From positions 1-64,000 of the forward strand of contig JAFEMH010002435.1 of the NCBI GenBank assembly GCA_022495995.1: a stretch of DNA of 64,000 nucleotides, read 5' to 3'. This DNA comes from Adenophora triphylla var. japonica (taxonomy: Eukaryota > Streptophyta > Magnoliopsida > Asterales > Campanulaceae). A program made the position numbers and the translations under genes. The notes beneath the pieces were generated by a model, which worked only from the letters and a program-made list of their open reading frames with translations, had not been told where the DNA came from and ran no database searches. Of the stretch, positions 34,683 through 45,348 are shown in pieces; position 1 is the first letter of the stretch, and each line of letters opens with the position of its first letter.

Positions 34683-35893
34683 CCTCGCGATCTCCGTTAT
34701 TCCCGAATGAAGGAATAACATTTCGCTCTCTTTCGATCTCCGTTATTCCAAGATGAAGGAATAACATTTCGACCTCTCTCGCGATCTCCGTTATTCCAGA
34801 ATGAAGGAATAACATTTCGCTCTCTCGCGATCTCCGTTATTCCCGAATGAAGGAATAACATTTCGCTCTCTTTCGATCTCCGTTATTCCAAGATGAAGGA
34901 ATAACATTTCGACCTCTCTCGCGATCTCCGTTATTCCGGAATGAAGGAATAACATTTCGCTCTCTCGCGATCTCCGTTATTCCCGAATGAAGGAATAACA
35001 TTTCGCTCTCTTTCGATCTCCGTTATTCCAAGATGAAGGAATAACATTTCGACCTCTCTCGCGATCTCCGTTATTCCAGAATGAAGGAATAACATTTCGC
35101 TCTCTCGCGATCTCCGTTATTCCCGAATGAAGGAATAACATTTCGCTCTCTTTCGATCTCTGTTATTCCAAGATGAAGGAATAACATTTCGACCTCTCTC
35201 GCGATCTCCGTTATTCCAGAATGAAGGAATAACATTTCGCTCTCTCGCGATCAACGTTATTCCCGAATGAAGGAATAACATTTCGCTCTCTTTCGATCTC
35301 CGTTATTCCAAGATGAAGGAATAACATTTCGACCTCTCTCGCGATCTCCGTTATTCCAGAATGAAGGAATAACATTTCGCTCTCTCGCGATCTCCGTTAT
35401 TCCCGAATAAAGGAATAACATTTCGCCATCTCTCGCGATCTCCGTTATTCCCGAATGAAGGAATAACATTTCGTTCTCTTTCGATCTCCGTTATTCCAAG
35501 ATGAAGGAATAACATTTCGACCTCTCTCGCGATCTCCGTTGTTCCAGAATGAAGGAATAACATTTCGCTCTCTCGCGATCTCCGTTATTCCCGAATGAAG
35601 GAATAACATTTCGCTCTCTTTCGATCTCCGTTATTCCAAGATGAAGGAATAACATTTCTACCTCTCTCGCGATCTCCGTTATTCCAGAATGAAGGAATAA
35701 CATTTCGCTCTCTCGCGATCTCCGTTATTCCCGAATGAAGGAATAACATTTCGCTCTCTTTCGATCTCCGTTATTCCAAGATGAAGGAATAACATTTCGA
35801 CCTCTTTCGCGATCTTCGTTATTCCAGAATGAAGGAATAACATTTCGCTCTCTTTCGATCTCCGTTATTCCCAGATGAAAGAATAACATTTCG
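34683..35893 (+). repeat. Hairpin array: 46-48 bp monomers, 140-bp higher-order unit
   Basis: About 26 monomers. Each carries GTTATTCC and GGAATAAC separated by 8 bases, a perfect stem with variable loop (CGAATGAA, AAGATGAA, AGAATGAA). The three loop types follow one another in regular order, giving a 140-bp higher-order period. A single related hairpin with the same 8-base loop is present in A (13181-13202). Confidence 0.88.
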
Positions 35894-35908
35894 ACTCAAT
35901 AAAAGTTC

Positions 35909-35951
35909 GAACTACGACCTGGCTTGATTCCTCCGGGATACGTAGGTAGCC
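35909..35951 (+). other. 3' UTR cruciform module, B copy 2
   Basis: GAACTACGACCTGGCTTGA, inner ATTCC/GGGAT, closing ACGTAGGTAGCC. Confidence 0.7.
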
Positions 35952-36010
35952 TACTTTAGGTTCAGCCAATTCGTCACATATGACACCTCCTTTCCCCGGT
36001 GGATCTTCTT

Positions 36011-36054
36011 GAACTACGATCAAGGCTTGATTCCTCCGGGATACGTAGGTAGCC
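36011..36054 (+). other. 3' UTR cruciform module, B copy 3
   Basis: Identical in core to copy 1; followed by CATCCGACC/GGTCACC phrases as in A. Confidence 0.7.
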
Positions 36055-36350
36055 TTTTATAAAGGTCCAGCCATCCGACCGCAGTGGTCACCCTCTTCCA
36101 TCATCGCTCCTCAGTGGTGAGGCAGCCTTTCATAAAGGTCCAGCCATCAGACCACATTGGTCGCCCCTTTGTCATTCGTCACTCCTCAGTGGTGAAGTAG
36201 CCCCTCATAAAGGTCCAGATATCCGACCACATCGGTCACTTCTAGCATATCCCCAGTAGGATCAATCGCCTGACCTCCTAGGTCACTTTCTCTTCTATTT
36301 CCCCAGCAAGAGACCAGCTTCTCTCCGCTATTCCCTTGCGGATCTTTTCT

Positions 36351-36393
36351 GAACTACGACCTGGCTTGATTCCTCCGGGATACTTAGGTAGCC
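36351..36393 (+). other. 3' UTR cruciform module, B copy 4
   Basis: Closing arm reads ACTTAGG instead of ACGTAGG, so the outer stem is weakened here. Confidence 0.6.
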
Positions 36394-36513
36394 TTCCAAA
36401 GGTTCAGCCACTCGACTGTCTTGGTCACCCAATCCGTCTCGGCATTCGCCAGATCGGATCCTTTTCTATCGACAACCCCACTCGCCCTGCAAGTGACGTT
36501 GCCGAGGGACTTC

Positions 36514-38237
36514 TGTAAGTACCCAAATCTGGCTCATGCCTTCCGGATAAGTTTCCCGGTAATTCCCCGGACTTTCCTATAGTTTTGGAGCAATTCTGGA
36601 ACTGTTCCAAACCTCCTAAGGGCTGAAGGGATTGCTCTAAATTAAAAGGGCACGTTTTAATTGATTTAGGCATCCTTCTAGAATTGCCACCTTACATGAT
36701 TCTAGAAACATGCTGAGTCATACAGGATAATGTCGCACGGCTGCATTAGCCAAGAACCCTAGCCGCACGGCCTCATTAGCCTTATCCAGACTGCCTATAA
36801 ATAGAGCCCTCCTCTTCCCATTTGAAAAAACGAAAAAACACACACAATACACCATACTCAGCTCCAAAACTCTCCCAAAACACTGCTGCAAGATCAAGAG
36901 GTTGAAGAAAGCCAAGAAACCACCTCCCTCCTCCTTGAAGCCTCCAAAGTTGGTCCTTCCACCAAGCAAGATCCGAAGAAGAAGAGGTCACCACCATTGG
37001 TAACCTCTCACTCCCTTACCTTGCATTATACTTGCTCTATGTGATTTAATTGCTCATTGCATTCATATATTGTCATTATCTTGCTTGGGACTTGGCACTT
37101 ATCATTAAAGATCCTATCTTTATCATATCCCCCTCCCCCTTTTGCATCCTTTGCATGAAATAAGCATCACTTGCTCTTAAAAATGTAATCTTTATATTCA
37201 AAGGTGCATCATTTACACCTAAAAATTCCTTTTTTACATAAAAATATCATCTTTATTCATCCTTTGCTCATAAAAATGTAATCTTTACATTCAAAATGCA
37301 TTCTTTGCATATAAAAATCATATCTTGCATCCTTTGCATCTAAAACCCATTTTCATGCATCCTTTGCATCAAAGATCATCTTTTTATCATCAAATTAGCA
37401 TCCTTTGCATATTAAATACTATTTTCCTCATAAAAATGCATCATTTGCATAAAAATCATGTCTTTTATTAAAAAGCATCCTTTGCAATCAAAAGCATCCT
37501 TTGCAACCCAAAATGTCATCTTTTCACTAAAAATGTCATTTTTACATGCATTCTCCCATGTCCCCATTAGCAACCTTCGGAACGGATCGGTGTAAAGATC
37601 CTACCTTTAAATTGTTTCTTCCATTAAAGGTGCCACAATCTCTTTAGAAAGGGATATACCTTGAACCCGATATCTCCGATTATCACTTAAGACGAGCATG
37701 AAAGCCCCTATATAAGCTCAATCGTCTTAAGGTGTAGGATTGATGGGCTAAGGACACTCCTTTTCTAAAGAACCTCATTTCGAACTATAAAAGAGAGTCC
37801 TTCTCTCGATCACGCAAGACCCAAGGTCAAATAGCGATGATCACAAGTCCAAGATGAGGACGGGATCAAAATCCTGAACACATAAAAATCCAAGGAATCC
37901 CGAGCGACAACCAACTAAATGGTTTGTACGTCCGGAAGACAACTCGGGACATTCCTCCCACCTTTTTTTTAACACATGCACACAAGAAAGCACGCAAGCA
38001 AGCACGATAAATGGAATCTTGGGAGACTTGCTACGGCAAGGCACCTTGGGTGAACGACGATCCGTTCTTCCCAAGGGATAACTTAACCTCCGAACCCTAA
38101 AATTCTTTTTTTCAAAGTTTTGAGGGAATCAAAATGGCGTGGCGACTCCGTTTTTTAAAATTAAACCGGATGTTTTCAAACTCAAGTGAATCCGATCTAA
38201 AAAAAACAAAAATTTAGAATTTGGGCACACATTCACA
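36514..38237 (+). repeat. 3' LTR of element B
   Basis: TGTAAGTACCC to CATTCACA, preceded by the polypurine tract and followed by TSD copy CCTGC (38238-38242). TATA box at 36796-36803. Confidence 0.92.
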
Positions 38238-38446
38238 CCTGCGGGCTCCTCAGCCTCGTCCTCAAAAAGATGTCATATTCGGCACCCTCTATGATAAGCT
38301 CGGTATAGAACACGCTCTGTCTATACCGCTCCAGCTCCTCCATCGGTATCGACAAAGGATATTGCATGTATGGAGGCGGATCCACCGGCACCATCGGAAG
38401 GGACCCCGGACCATGCTGACGGGTCACCCTCTCCCCCAGATACATC
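38238..38446 (-). pseudogene. Antisense gene 1, internal exon piece, element C
   Basis: Reads YLGERVTRQHGPGSLPMV, PVDPPPYMQYPLSIP, EELERYRQSVFYTEL and FLRTRLRSPQ, aligning with A's YLGDRFSRQHGHVPP and D's CDVYYLGERVTRRHG. It joins in frame to 25383 once one CCTGC copy is discounted. Its 5' side is cut by D at 38447; the upstream exons with the PMD core are not in the window. Confidence 0.78.
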
Positions 38447-39738
38447 TGTGATGATGTGTTGCCATTTTCGCGGGAAGAAATTTGATTTTTTCGCGTTTCT
38501 TTGAAAAAAAACCAAATAAAACCCGGGAAAAAGAACGGAGTCGCCACGCCATTTTTGTTTTAAGGGTCAAAACTTTGAAAAAAGTCCGAGATCAGAAATT
38601 TGGGTTCGGAGGTCATGTTACACGCCGGGAAGGACGTTAGTGTGCACCCGGAATGCCTCGTAAAACGAGTCTTCCAAGCTGAAAATCATTTGTGTGTGTG
38701 TGTGTGTGTGTGTGTTTTGGCCAAAATAATTTGAAACTCAGAAAAGTAAAAATTGGGATATCTTTTTAAGACTTTAAACTGATCCCATGATTTTTCGGAA
38801 GATTTTTGGATTGAGATTTGGTACTCAAAAGACCTTTTGAAGTTGAGAGCCACTTCTGTCAGAATGAAAAAGGCAGTGGACCTTTGATTTTGAAATGGAT
38901 TCAAGGGTCTTAAAAATTCATAATCTGGATAAACTCAGAGAATGAAAGTTGTTCTAGACACCTTAAATAAGATTTTTCCGAAGGAATTTTCCATTTTGGA
39001 GAAGATTTGAGGGGTCAAAACCTTCTGGAAACCTCAGATATGAGATCTGGATTCCCAGAAGCTGATGAACTAGCCTCTGAAAGAAAATTTGAAAAGAGGA
39101 GTTTTACTCACCCAAAAAATAAAGTAAAAATATGTCTGGAAATATCTGGATGTTGGATACAAAAAGTGTTTTGTAGTCAACACCGAATTCCACATTTATC
39201 TGTGTCCAAAAAATTAGACCATGTACTGAGGTCTGAGAAAATTGCTACTTGAATGTGTTTAGGGTTTGAATTTGAGAGTGAGTGTGAGTTGGGAAATATT
39301 CAAGAGAAAATGGTGACAATTCAAGTGAATTCTCACTGTTTTCTCTCTATATTTCGCCAGAGGTTCAGTGCAAATTGTGTTGTGGCTCCTTATTTTTGTG
39401 ACTGGAGGGCTCAATTTATAGCCCTCCTGAAAATGCAAACATGTCCGCGCGGATGGATCCAGTCGCGTGCACTGTTCATTAAATGCAGCTCCAGGCTTTG
39501 GACACAAGGAATAAAATTCAAAAATATCAGCAGAAAATGTTTTTCAACTTGCTGTTTCGGGATTTTCTTAATTCTTTTGCTTTTTAAGATTCCTTTGAAG
39601 GTTTATCTTTAAATAGCAATGCCCATTTTGCCCTCACTTTGTTAGAAATGTTAGGATTGTTAGGAATTGTTAGAAATGTTATAACTTTCGTTAATTTTCT
39701 AACGAAAATTCTAACAAGCTCAAATTGGAGCACTTACA
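38447..39738 (-). repeat. 3' LTR of element D
   Basis: Plus-strand ends TGTGATGATG and GGAGCACTTACA. About 460 bp shorter than the other LTR because the segment at about 55930-56390 there is missing near 39249. Contains a (TG)n run at 38692-38715. The reverse-complement start TGTAAGTGCTCC resembles the A/B LTR start. Confidence 0.85.
39412..39453 (-). promoter_or_regulatory. D 3' LTR promoter: TCCGCGCGGA site and TATA box
   Basis: On the minus strand the palindrome TCCGCGCGGA (39453-39444) lies 23 bp upstream of TATAAATTG (39420-39412). The other LTR has the same arrangement at 56591-56551. Confidence 0.6.
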
Positions 39739-39765
39739 GTAGCCCCTCGGCGACGGCGCTTTCGA
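39739..39765 (-). other. Polypurine tract of element D
   Basis: Minus strand GCCGAGGGGCTAC abuts the 3' LTR, nearly identical to A's GCCGAGGGGCTTC. Confidence 0.7.
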
Positions 39766-39845
39766 AGGAAGCGGGGTCGTCGATAAGAGTAAGGCTCCAT
39801 ATTTGGCAGGATGATCGAGTGATCGGGTGGCTGAACCTAGCGATA

Positions 39846-39889
39846 GGCTACCTACGTATCCCGAATGGGAATCAAGCCAGTCGTAGTTC
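39846..39889 (-). other. 3' UTR cruciform module, D copy 1
   Basis: Minus strand: GAACTACGACTGGCTTGA, inner ATTCC-CATTC-GGGAT, closing ACGTAGGTAGCC. A different loop from A and B, stems kept. Confidence 0.7.
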
Positions 39890-40108
39890 GGGTCTTTGAC
39901 CCTGGAGATGATGGCGTTTTAGGTGCCTTAAACCTGATGAGCGAGTTACGCGGTTGGTTCTTTGGAGAGAAACTCTGCTGGGGATAAGAGATGACCATTT
40001 TTGACCTGATGGCTATCCGCTCTGCTGGGGATAGGAATGACCATTTTCGGTCTGATGGCTATCCGCTCTGCTGGGGATGATTGCGATTTATCGCTTTCCT
40101 AGTGACAG

Positions 40109-40372
40109 CGTTTTAGGTGCCTCAAACCTTGGAGATGGCATTTTAGGTGCCTCGAACCTTGGAGATGGCGTTTTAGGTGCCTCGAACCTTGGAGATGGCG
40201 TGTTAGGTGCCTCGGACCTTGGAGATGGCGTTTTAGGTGCCTCGAACCTTGGAGATGGCGTTTTAGGTGCCTCGGACCTTGATGATGGCGTTTTAGGTGC
40301 CTCGGACCTTGATGATGGCGTTTTAGGTGCCTCGAACCTTGATGATGGCGTTTTAGGTGCCTCGAACCTTGA
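40109..40372 (-). repeat. 30-bp tandem array in D 3' UTR, about 9 copies
   Basis: Plus-strand unit TTTTAGGTGCCTCGAACCTT plus GGAGATGGCG. An isolated copy lies near 39910. Unit length divisible by three gives a false 110-residue open frame. Just before it (39985-40078) a 50-bp phrase ending TCTGCTGGGGAT is repeated two to three times. Confidence 0.85.
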
Positions 40373-40452
40373 TTGTGAAATGGCCTTTCGGTGGACTTCG
40401 TCTGCTTAGAAGGAGAGGGTGACCGTTTTGGTCGAGGCTGGACCTAATGATA

Positions 40453-40498
40453 GGCTACCTACGTATCCCTAGTGGGAATCGAAGCCCTTTCGTAGTTC
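40453..40498 (-). other. 3' UTR cruciform module, D copy 2
   Basis: Minus strand: GAACTACGAAAGGGCTTCGA, inner ATTCC-CACTA-GGGAT, closing ACGTAGGTAGCC. Confidence 0.65.
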
Positions 40499-40610
40499 GA
40501 GTTCTTCTCGAGATTTCGTTGGCTTTTGGGATTCCGTTAACTTTGCTGGGGATTTTGTTAGCCTTTGCTGGGGAAAAAATTGGACGTATTCGTCTGGGAA
40601 ATCGGTCTTA

Positions 40611-41705
40611 CGTTTTACTGCCGGGGGATGATTTTGATGAAAGATACGGGATCTCGTTATCTTTCTCAGGGAGATCGGTCTTACGTTTGACTGCCGTAGA
40701 TTGATTTTTGATGAAAGATACGGGATCTCGTTATCTTTCTCGGGAAGATCGGTCTTACGTTTGGACTTGGAGGATTTTGATGAAAGATACGGGATCTCGT
40801 TATCTTTCTCGGGGAGATCGGTCTTACGTTTTACTGCCGGGAATGATTTTGATGAAAGATACGGGATCCGTTATCTTTCTCGGGGCACTCGGTCTTACGT
40901 TTTAGTGCCGGGAAGGGTTTTGATGAAAGATACGGGATCCGTTATCTTTCTCGGGGAGATCGGTCTTACGTTTTACTGCCGGGAATGATTTTGATGAAAG
41001 ATACGGGATCCGTTATCTTTCTCGGGGCACTCGGTCTTACGTTTTACTGCCGGGGATGATTTTGATGAAAGATACGGGATCTCGTTATCTTTCTCAGGGA
41101 GATCGGTCTTACGTTTGACTGCCGTAGATTGATTTTTGATGAAAGATACGGGATCTCGTTATCTTTCTCGGGAAGATCGGTCTTACGTTTGGCTGCTTAG
41201 GGAAGGATTTTGATGAAAGATACGGGATCTCGTTATCTTTCTCGGGGAGATCGGTCTTACGTTTTACTGTCGGGAATGATTTTGATGAAAGATACGGGAC
41301 CCGTTATCTTTCTCGGGGCACTCGGTCTTACGTTTCTTTGCTTGGGAAGGATTTTGATGAAAGATACGGGATCCGTTATCTTTCTCGGGGAGATCGGTCT
41401 TACGTTTTCTTGCCTTGGGAGATTGATTTTTGATGAAAGATACGGGATCTCGTTATCTTTCTCGGGAGATCGGTCTTACGTTTGGCTAGGGATGATTTTG
41501 ATGAAAGATACGGGATCTCGTTATCTTTCTCGGGGCACTCGGTCTTACGTTTTCTTAGGAGATTGATTTTGATGAAAGATACGGGATCCGTTATCTTTCT
41601 CGGGGCACTCGGTCTTACGTTTTTCTTGGGAATGATTTTGATGAAAGATACGGGATCTCGTTATCTTTCTCGGGCACTCGGTCTTACGTTTTGCGGGAAT
41701 GATTT
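40611..41705 (-). repeat. 70-76 bp hairpin array in D 3' UTR, about 15 copies
   Basis: Each unit has GAAAGATA and TATCTTTC as an 8-bp inverted repeat around GGGATC(TC)GT, then GATCGGTCTTACGTTT. Units differ in the TC insertion and in the linker (ACTGCCGGG or CTTGGGA). Not coding. Confidence 0.85.
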
Positions 41706-41820
41706 CCTTGACAAGGGGCTGACTTTGGTTAACTTTGGTTAACTCTGTCAAGTTGGGGACCAAAGCTGCGAGTCACAGGATTTTAAGGGGCAAAAGGGTC
41801 ATTTTGACCCTTACAATCTG

Positions 41821-41830
41821 TCCGCGCGGA
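41821..41830 (+). promoter_or_regulatory. TCCGCGCGGA site upstream of D antisense gene 1
   Basis: Perfect 10-bp palindrome 159-168 bp upstream of ATG 41989, identical to the site in both D LTR promoters. A weak TATTAATGA follows about 20 bp on. Confidence 0.6.
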
Positions 41831-41988
41831 GAGGACTAGAAAGTCGGGGGTATTAATGAGGGCCAACGCCCTTCTCCTTCCCCATTCAGTTTTTGAAATT
41901 GTCGAGAGCATAGAGAGAGAAGCGAGGAGAACCGCCATTGTTGCTCAAAAAGCTTCAAAAATCTTCCGTTTTCTTCGATTTTCAAGCA

Positions 41989-44799
41989 ATGGAACACGGG
42001 AAGGCGTTTTCAAGGCCAAGGGCGTGGCCCGATAGCGGAGAGACGATTGGAGCTCGTCAGGATGAGGAGGCACTATACTCTTTCGCAATCGGTTGCGGAG
42101 GAGCATTACCCGATGCTTGGCAACATTGGGCTTCGATTCGAATCTCCAAACGGTATACTTTGAAACCCTTTGATCCCTTTGTCGATTTTTGCTTGAAATT
42201 GATTTTTAGGTGATTTTTTTTTTTTTTCGAAAATTATGCAATGTTCATTGTCTTGGATTTGATTTTGATGCTATGCATGTTGCAATGAATTTGTTGGTGT
42301 CCCGAATATGCATTTTGCTTGGGAAAAGAATTGGCATTTTTGCCACACATTTTTTTTTGTATCCGAAAATTGCATGTGAAAATTCGAAAATTGTGATGAT
42401 GATTTTTTTGAAATTGAATATTGATATTGATGAATGATGCAATGCATGCATTTTGTTTGGAAAGAATGGGCATTTTGCCAATATGAGATGTATGTATGTT
42501 TAGGATTTTTTTTGAAAAGTGGGACGGATTTTTCCTCCCGTTGCATGTAAGATGGATGATATGCATGTATGCATTTTTTTTTTTTGAAAATGGGACGGAG
42601 TTTTATTTCCGTCGACTTCTTGTAGGATATGCATGTATGCATTTTTTTTATTGAAAATTGTTGAATGGGATTTCTTGTGTCTTTTACGTGAGAAAAATGG
42701 GGCTATGTCTATTGCATGCCGTTATCTTTTGAAATTTTTTTTTTTAATGCATGTGCATGCCCCTTTTTTTTTTTGTGCAAATGCAAATGCAATTTTTTTG
42801 ACATTTTCTCTTCTTTTTTTTTTTGCAGGGCGGAAACCGTTTTGTGACGGAGCAGCTGAACAAAATGAAGACTCGAGGATCAGTGGAGTCCGTGGTTGAC
42901 TTGTGGGACCGGCTTCCGAATGCGGGCCGAGGAGCTTTGCGAGTCAGAGCAGTTGTTGTTGAGACCGGGCTTTGGGAGTTTGTTGAGTGCTTGAGGGGTG
43001 GTCAAGTTCCACTAAGAGCAAGGGCACGATGTTCGCTTTAGCGCGGCATTGGTGGGATGCGACCCACACGTTTCACTTCTTACGGGGCGAGGCTACGGTT
43101 ACGCCTTCCGACTATCTTTGCGATCACGGGTTTGTCCTTTAATGGACGCGGCATTGAGTGGCGGGACGGCTATAGCGATCTTGATCTGCGAGCTCTTAAG
43201 GATTTTCCCCTATTCCCAAAAGGGGATGGGGATGGAGTATGCGGTGGTCTACGGGAAGATTGTGGAGACCATTGTGAGTTACGAGGCTGGGGAGGAGAGG
43301 ATAGGCGCCGATCAGTTGCCGGGGCCTTCTTGTGGTTTGCTTTTTCGAGCACCCTCTTTGGGCATCTTTGAGGGACGGCGGTCTTTGCCTTCTTGAGGTC
43401 CTTGGAGGACATGGAGATGGCCGGAGATGTCTCGTGGGGAGAGGCCGGGTGTGAGCTTTACTTTGCTCTCGATAGGTACGGCGGAAGGCTGTGAGCTCCT
43501 TGTCTTGCTTTGAGTTTGCCACGGAGGTATAAGCTCTCTTTTTGCTTTCCCTCTTTTTTTTTGAGCACACACTTTTCTTTTGCCTTTGGATTGATTGGAT
43601 TTTTACCTTTCGCGGTATGGGCGTTGGAGTTTTTCCACGTCACGATGTGGCGGCGGCCGGCGGAGTGCGTCGGGCGTATCCGGCCATGCGGCTCTGGTCC
43701 CAAGCATGCCGGGAGAAGATAAGCTCCGGGCGTACGACTCTCAGTACGCGGATTGCCTTCCTTTGACGGAGGCCGAGACGGATGAGGGGATGATATTCTT
43801 CCCACAGGATCGCTTCGAGGTGGCGCGGCGAAGGGCGCGAGATTTGGGCTGTGCGGCGGAGGATTACGAGAGGTCGACTTGCGACGTCTATTATTTGGGA
43901 GAGAGGGTGACGCGCCGGCATGGCGTGAACTCGCCTTTGAGGACACCGGTGGAGCCTCCCGCCGATATGATGCACCAGTGACGGATCTGTGACTGGGATG
44001 ACTACGGGCCGGCCGGCACTTCTCGGCATTTGTGGCGGCGAGCCGTACCCGTATTTGTTTTGAGGAGGCTAAGGATGCCTCGGGTTACGGATAGAGAGGG
44101 CTTGGGATCCCGCGGTACCCTCGGACGGATTTTTCATATATCCGAGGATGGGGTCCGATTGAGGGTGCGAATCCCTCGGCTGGCGGCTTCCACGAGCTTT
44201 CCGGCCTCGTCAGGGTATGAAGGTATGGCTTCACCTTTTCCCCTTCTTTTTTTTGCTTTTGTCTTTTCTTTTCTTTCTGTCATCATTTTTTTCGCTTCAA
44301 GCTGTTTCGACGCTTTTGCTTTTGTGCGGTTTTCGGAGGTGGTCGTCGAGAAGGCGACGAAGCAAGTGATCGGAGCTAAGAGATTCATCGGGAGGATGGT
44401 CGCTTGCTTGCGGGGCTCCTCGAGCTAGAGCAAGGCGACCACGGCGGCGCACATCGGGCGGGAGGCTTCCCTATTCGTTCGAGACTTCTTCGAGACTCCT
44501 CTGTCTCCTCTCCTTGATCCCAGCGCGGTCTTTGCCTTCGGATCACGTCATTCTCGAGGATCCACACGGGCGGGGACACGTTTGGCGGCATGGTGGGTCG
44601 TCTTCGTACGTCCGGGAGTCCGACGCCTTCACCTTCGGATACGATTTTTCGCGGATCTCGGCTTGCCCTATCGGAGCGTGCCGGTTGGTCTGACGAGCCT
44701 CTTTGCGGAGACGAGGACGATTACGAGCCCGAGATTTTCGGGGCTCCTGAGGAGCGGGCCCGAGTCGCAAGAGGACCGGGGACGGGCGTCGGGTGCTAG
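41989..44799 (+). pseudogene. Antisense gene 1 (plant mobile domain protein), element D
   Basis: Inferred exons 41989-42152, 42829-43526, 43615-44222 and 44329-44799, parallel to A's four exons. Exon 2 contains the PMD core: at 43054-43130 THTFHFLRGEATVTPSDY, then further frames with GRGIEWRD. Exon 3 begins VWALEFF and includes CDVYYLGERVTRRHG. Exon 4 ends acidic (CGDEDDYEPEIFG). The first acceptor is TTTTTGCAG, but the next two read TTTCGCG and TGTGCGG where CAG is expected. Many frameshifts. Either decayed or mis-sequenced; PMD identity is clear. Confidence 0.7.
42153..42828 (+). other. Intron 1 of D antisense gene 1
   Basis: GTATAC donor, T9GCAG acceptor, T-rich with repeated ATGCATG words. 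No coding content seen. Confidence 0.55.
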
Positions 44800-44819
44800 G
44801 GATTACGATTGATTACCCC

Positions 44820-45216
44820 ACGATTTTAAAGATTTTGAGATTTATGGCTGGATTGAGATTTGTACAGTTTATGCACACATTTTTTTTTGCACTTTTCTCT
44901 TTTCTTTTTTTTTTGGGATGTAATAATTTAGGATTATTGATGCCTACTTTTTTTTTTATTTGATTTTTTTGTTGCATACTCTTCTATTTTTTTTTTTGGA
45001 ATGTAATAATTTAGGATTTTATTTTATGAATGCAATGCGGTATGAATGCAATGTTGCATGAGCCTTGTTTTTTTTTTTTTGGCAAGGGTGTTAGTGTTTG
45101 GTATATGGGTGGTTTGGGGAGGTTTTTGCACGGGTTTCGAGCAAGCGGGACGGAATATTCCTCTTTTGGTGTAGCGGCTTGGGTACATTGCGATTTTACG
45201 ATAAATGACAATCATG
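44820..45216 (+). other. Spacer between D antisense genes
   Basis: T-rich; a phrase TTTTTTGGGATGTAATAATT followed by TAGGATT occurs twice (about 44908-44940 and 44990-45018). No gene seen. Confidence 0.5.
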
Positions 45217-45226
45217 TCCGCGCGGA
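45217..45226 (+). promoter_or_regulatory. TCCGCGCGGA site upstream of D antisense gene 2
   Basis: Same 10-bp palindrome as in the D LTRs and upstream of gene 1, here 123-132 bp before ATG 45349. Confidence 0.6.
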
Positions 45227-45348
45227 TGGGGCACATCGACATTGTCCTTTAATTTTGCTTGAGATCTGGTTTTACTTTATTTCAAATTCAAATATCCTCT
45301 TCAACCTCCAGTCCAAACAGCCATTTTCGGGAGAAAGAGAGAAAAACC

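Larger units (their letters stand above)
33361..36513 (+). other. 3' UTR of element B
   Basis: The beginning (CCGTTATAACG palindrome, CTATC/GATAG hairpins) and the end (NNGCCGAGGGACTTC polypurine tract before 36514) match A 13260-14076. Between them are two tandem arrays and four cruciform modules, listed separately. Confidence 0.75.
25384..38237 (+). mobile_element. Non-autonomous Tat-type element B (12.85 kb)
   Basis: Complete termini: LTRs of 1718 and 1724 bp, PBS, PPT and a 5-bp TSD (CCTGC). The interior keeps the leader, a gag N-terminus, the post-pol segment and hairpin, and the 3' UTR. Protease, RT, RNase H, integrase and both antisense genes are all absent, so it must rely on proteins from relatives such as A. 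About 3.3 kb is tandem arrays (28755-29985, 30083-30237, 34222-34675, 34683-35893). The two LTRs are very similar, so insertion is fairly recent. Confidence 0.88.
15803..38446 (+). mobile_element. Tat-type element C, interrupted by A, two MITEs, B and D
   Basis: Visible parts: gag end (15803-16311 and 17129-17286), pol (17287-22247), post-pol segment, antisense gene 2 (22693-24192), antisense gene 1 split by B (24725-25383 and 38238-38446). Its 5' LTR and most of gag should lie beyond A, left of the window. Its 3' UTR and 3' LTR should lie right of D but are not found there. It is the oldest layer of the nest here. Its CAG/CTG content is normal. Confidence 0.75.

Noticed and set aside
34019..34756. 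Overlapping open frames of 144-245 codons with repeated RVRPTFFTKNY or IIGYVPLSLQK phrases
   Set aside because: They arise from the 33-34 bp tandem array, are open in three phases at once and have no homology to element proteins.
34683..35893. Regular hairpin repeats resembling a CRISPR array
   Set aside because: Repeats are directly contiguous without unique spacers, lie between a plant retrotransposon's pol-side and LTR, and have no cas genes.
38692..38715. (TG)n microsatellite
   Set aside because: Simple repeat internal to the D LTR, present in both LTRs with different length; no further meaning inferred.
40077..41742. Repetitive open frames in D's 3' UTR
   Set aside because: Produced by the 30-bp and 72-bp arrays; frame changes between units.
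43196..43946. Minus-strand frames of 124-162 codons in D
   Set aside because: Shadows of antisense gene 1 exons on the plus strand; low-complexity proline/serine/arginine content.
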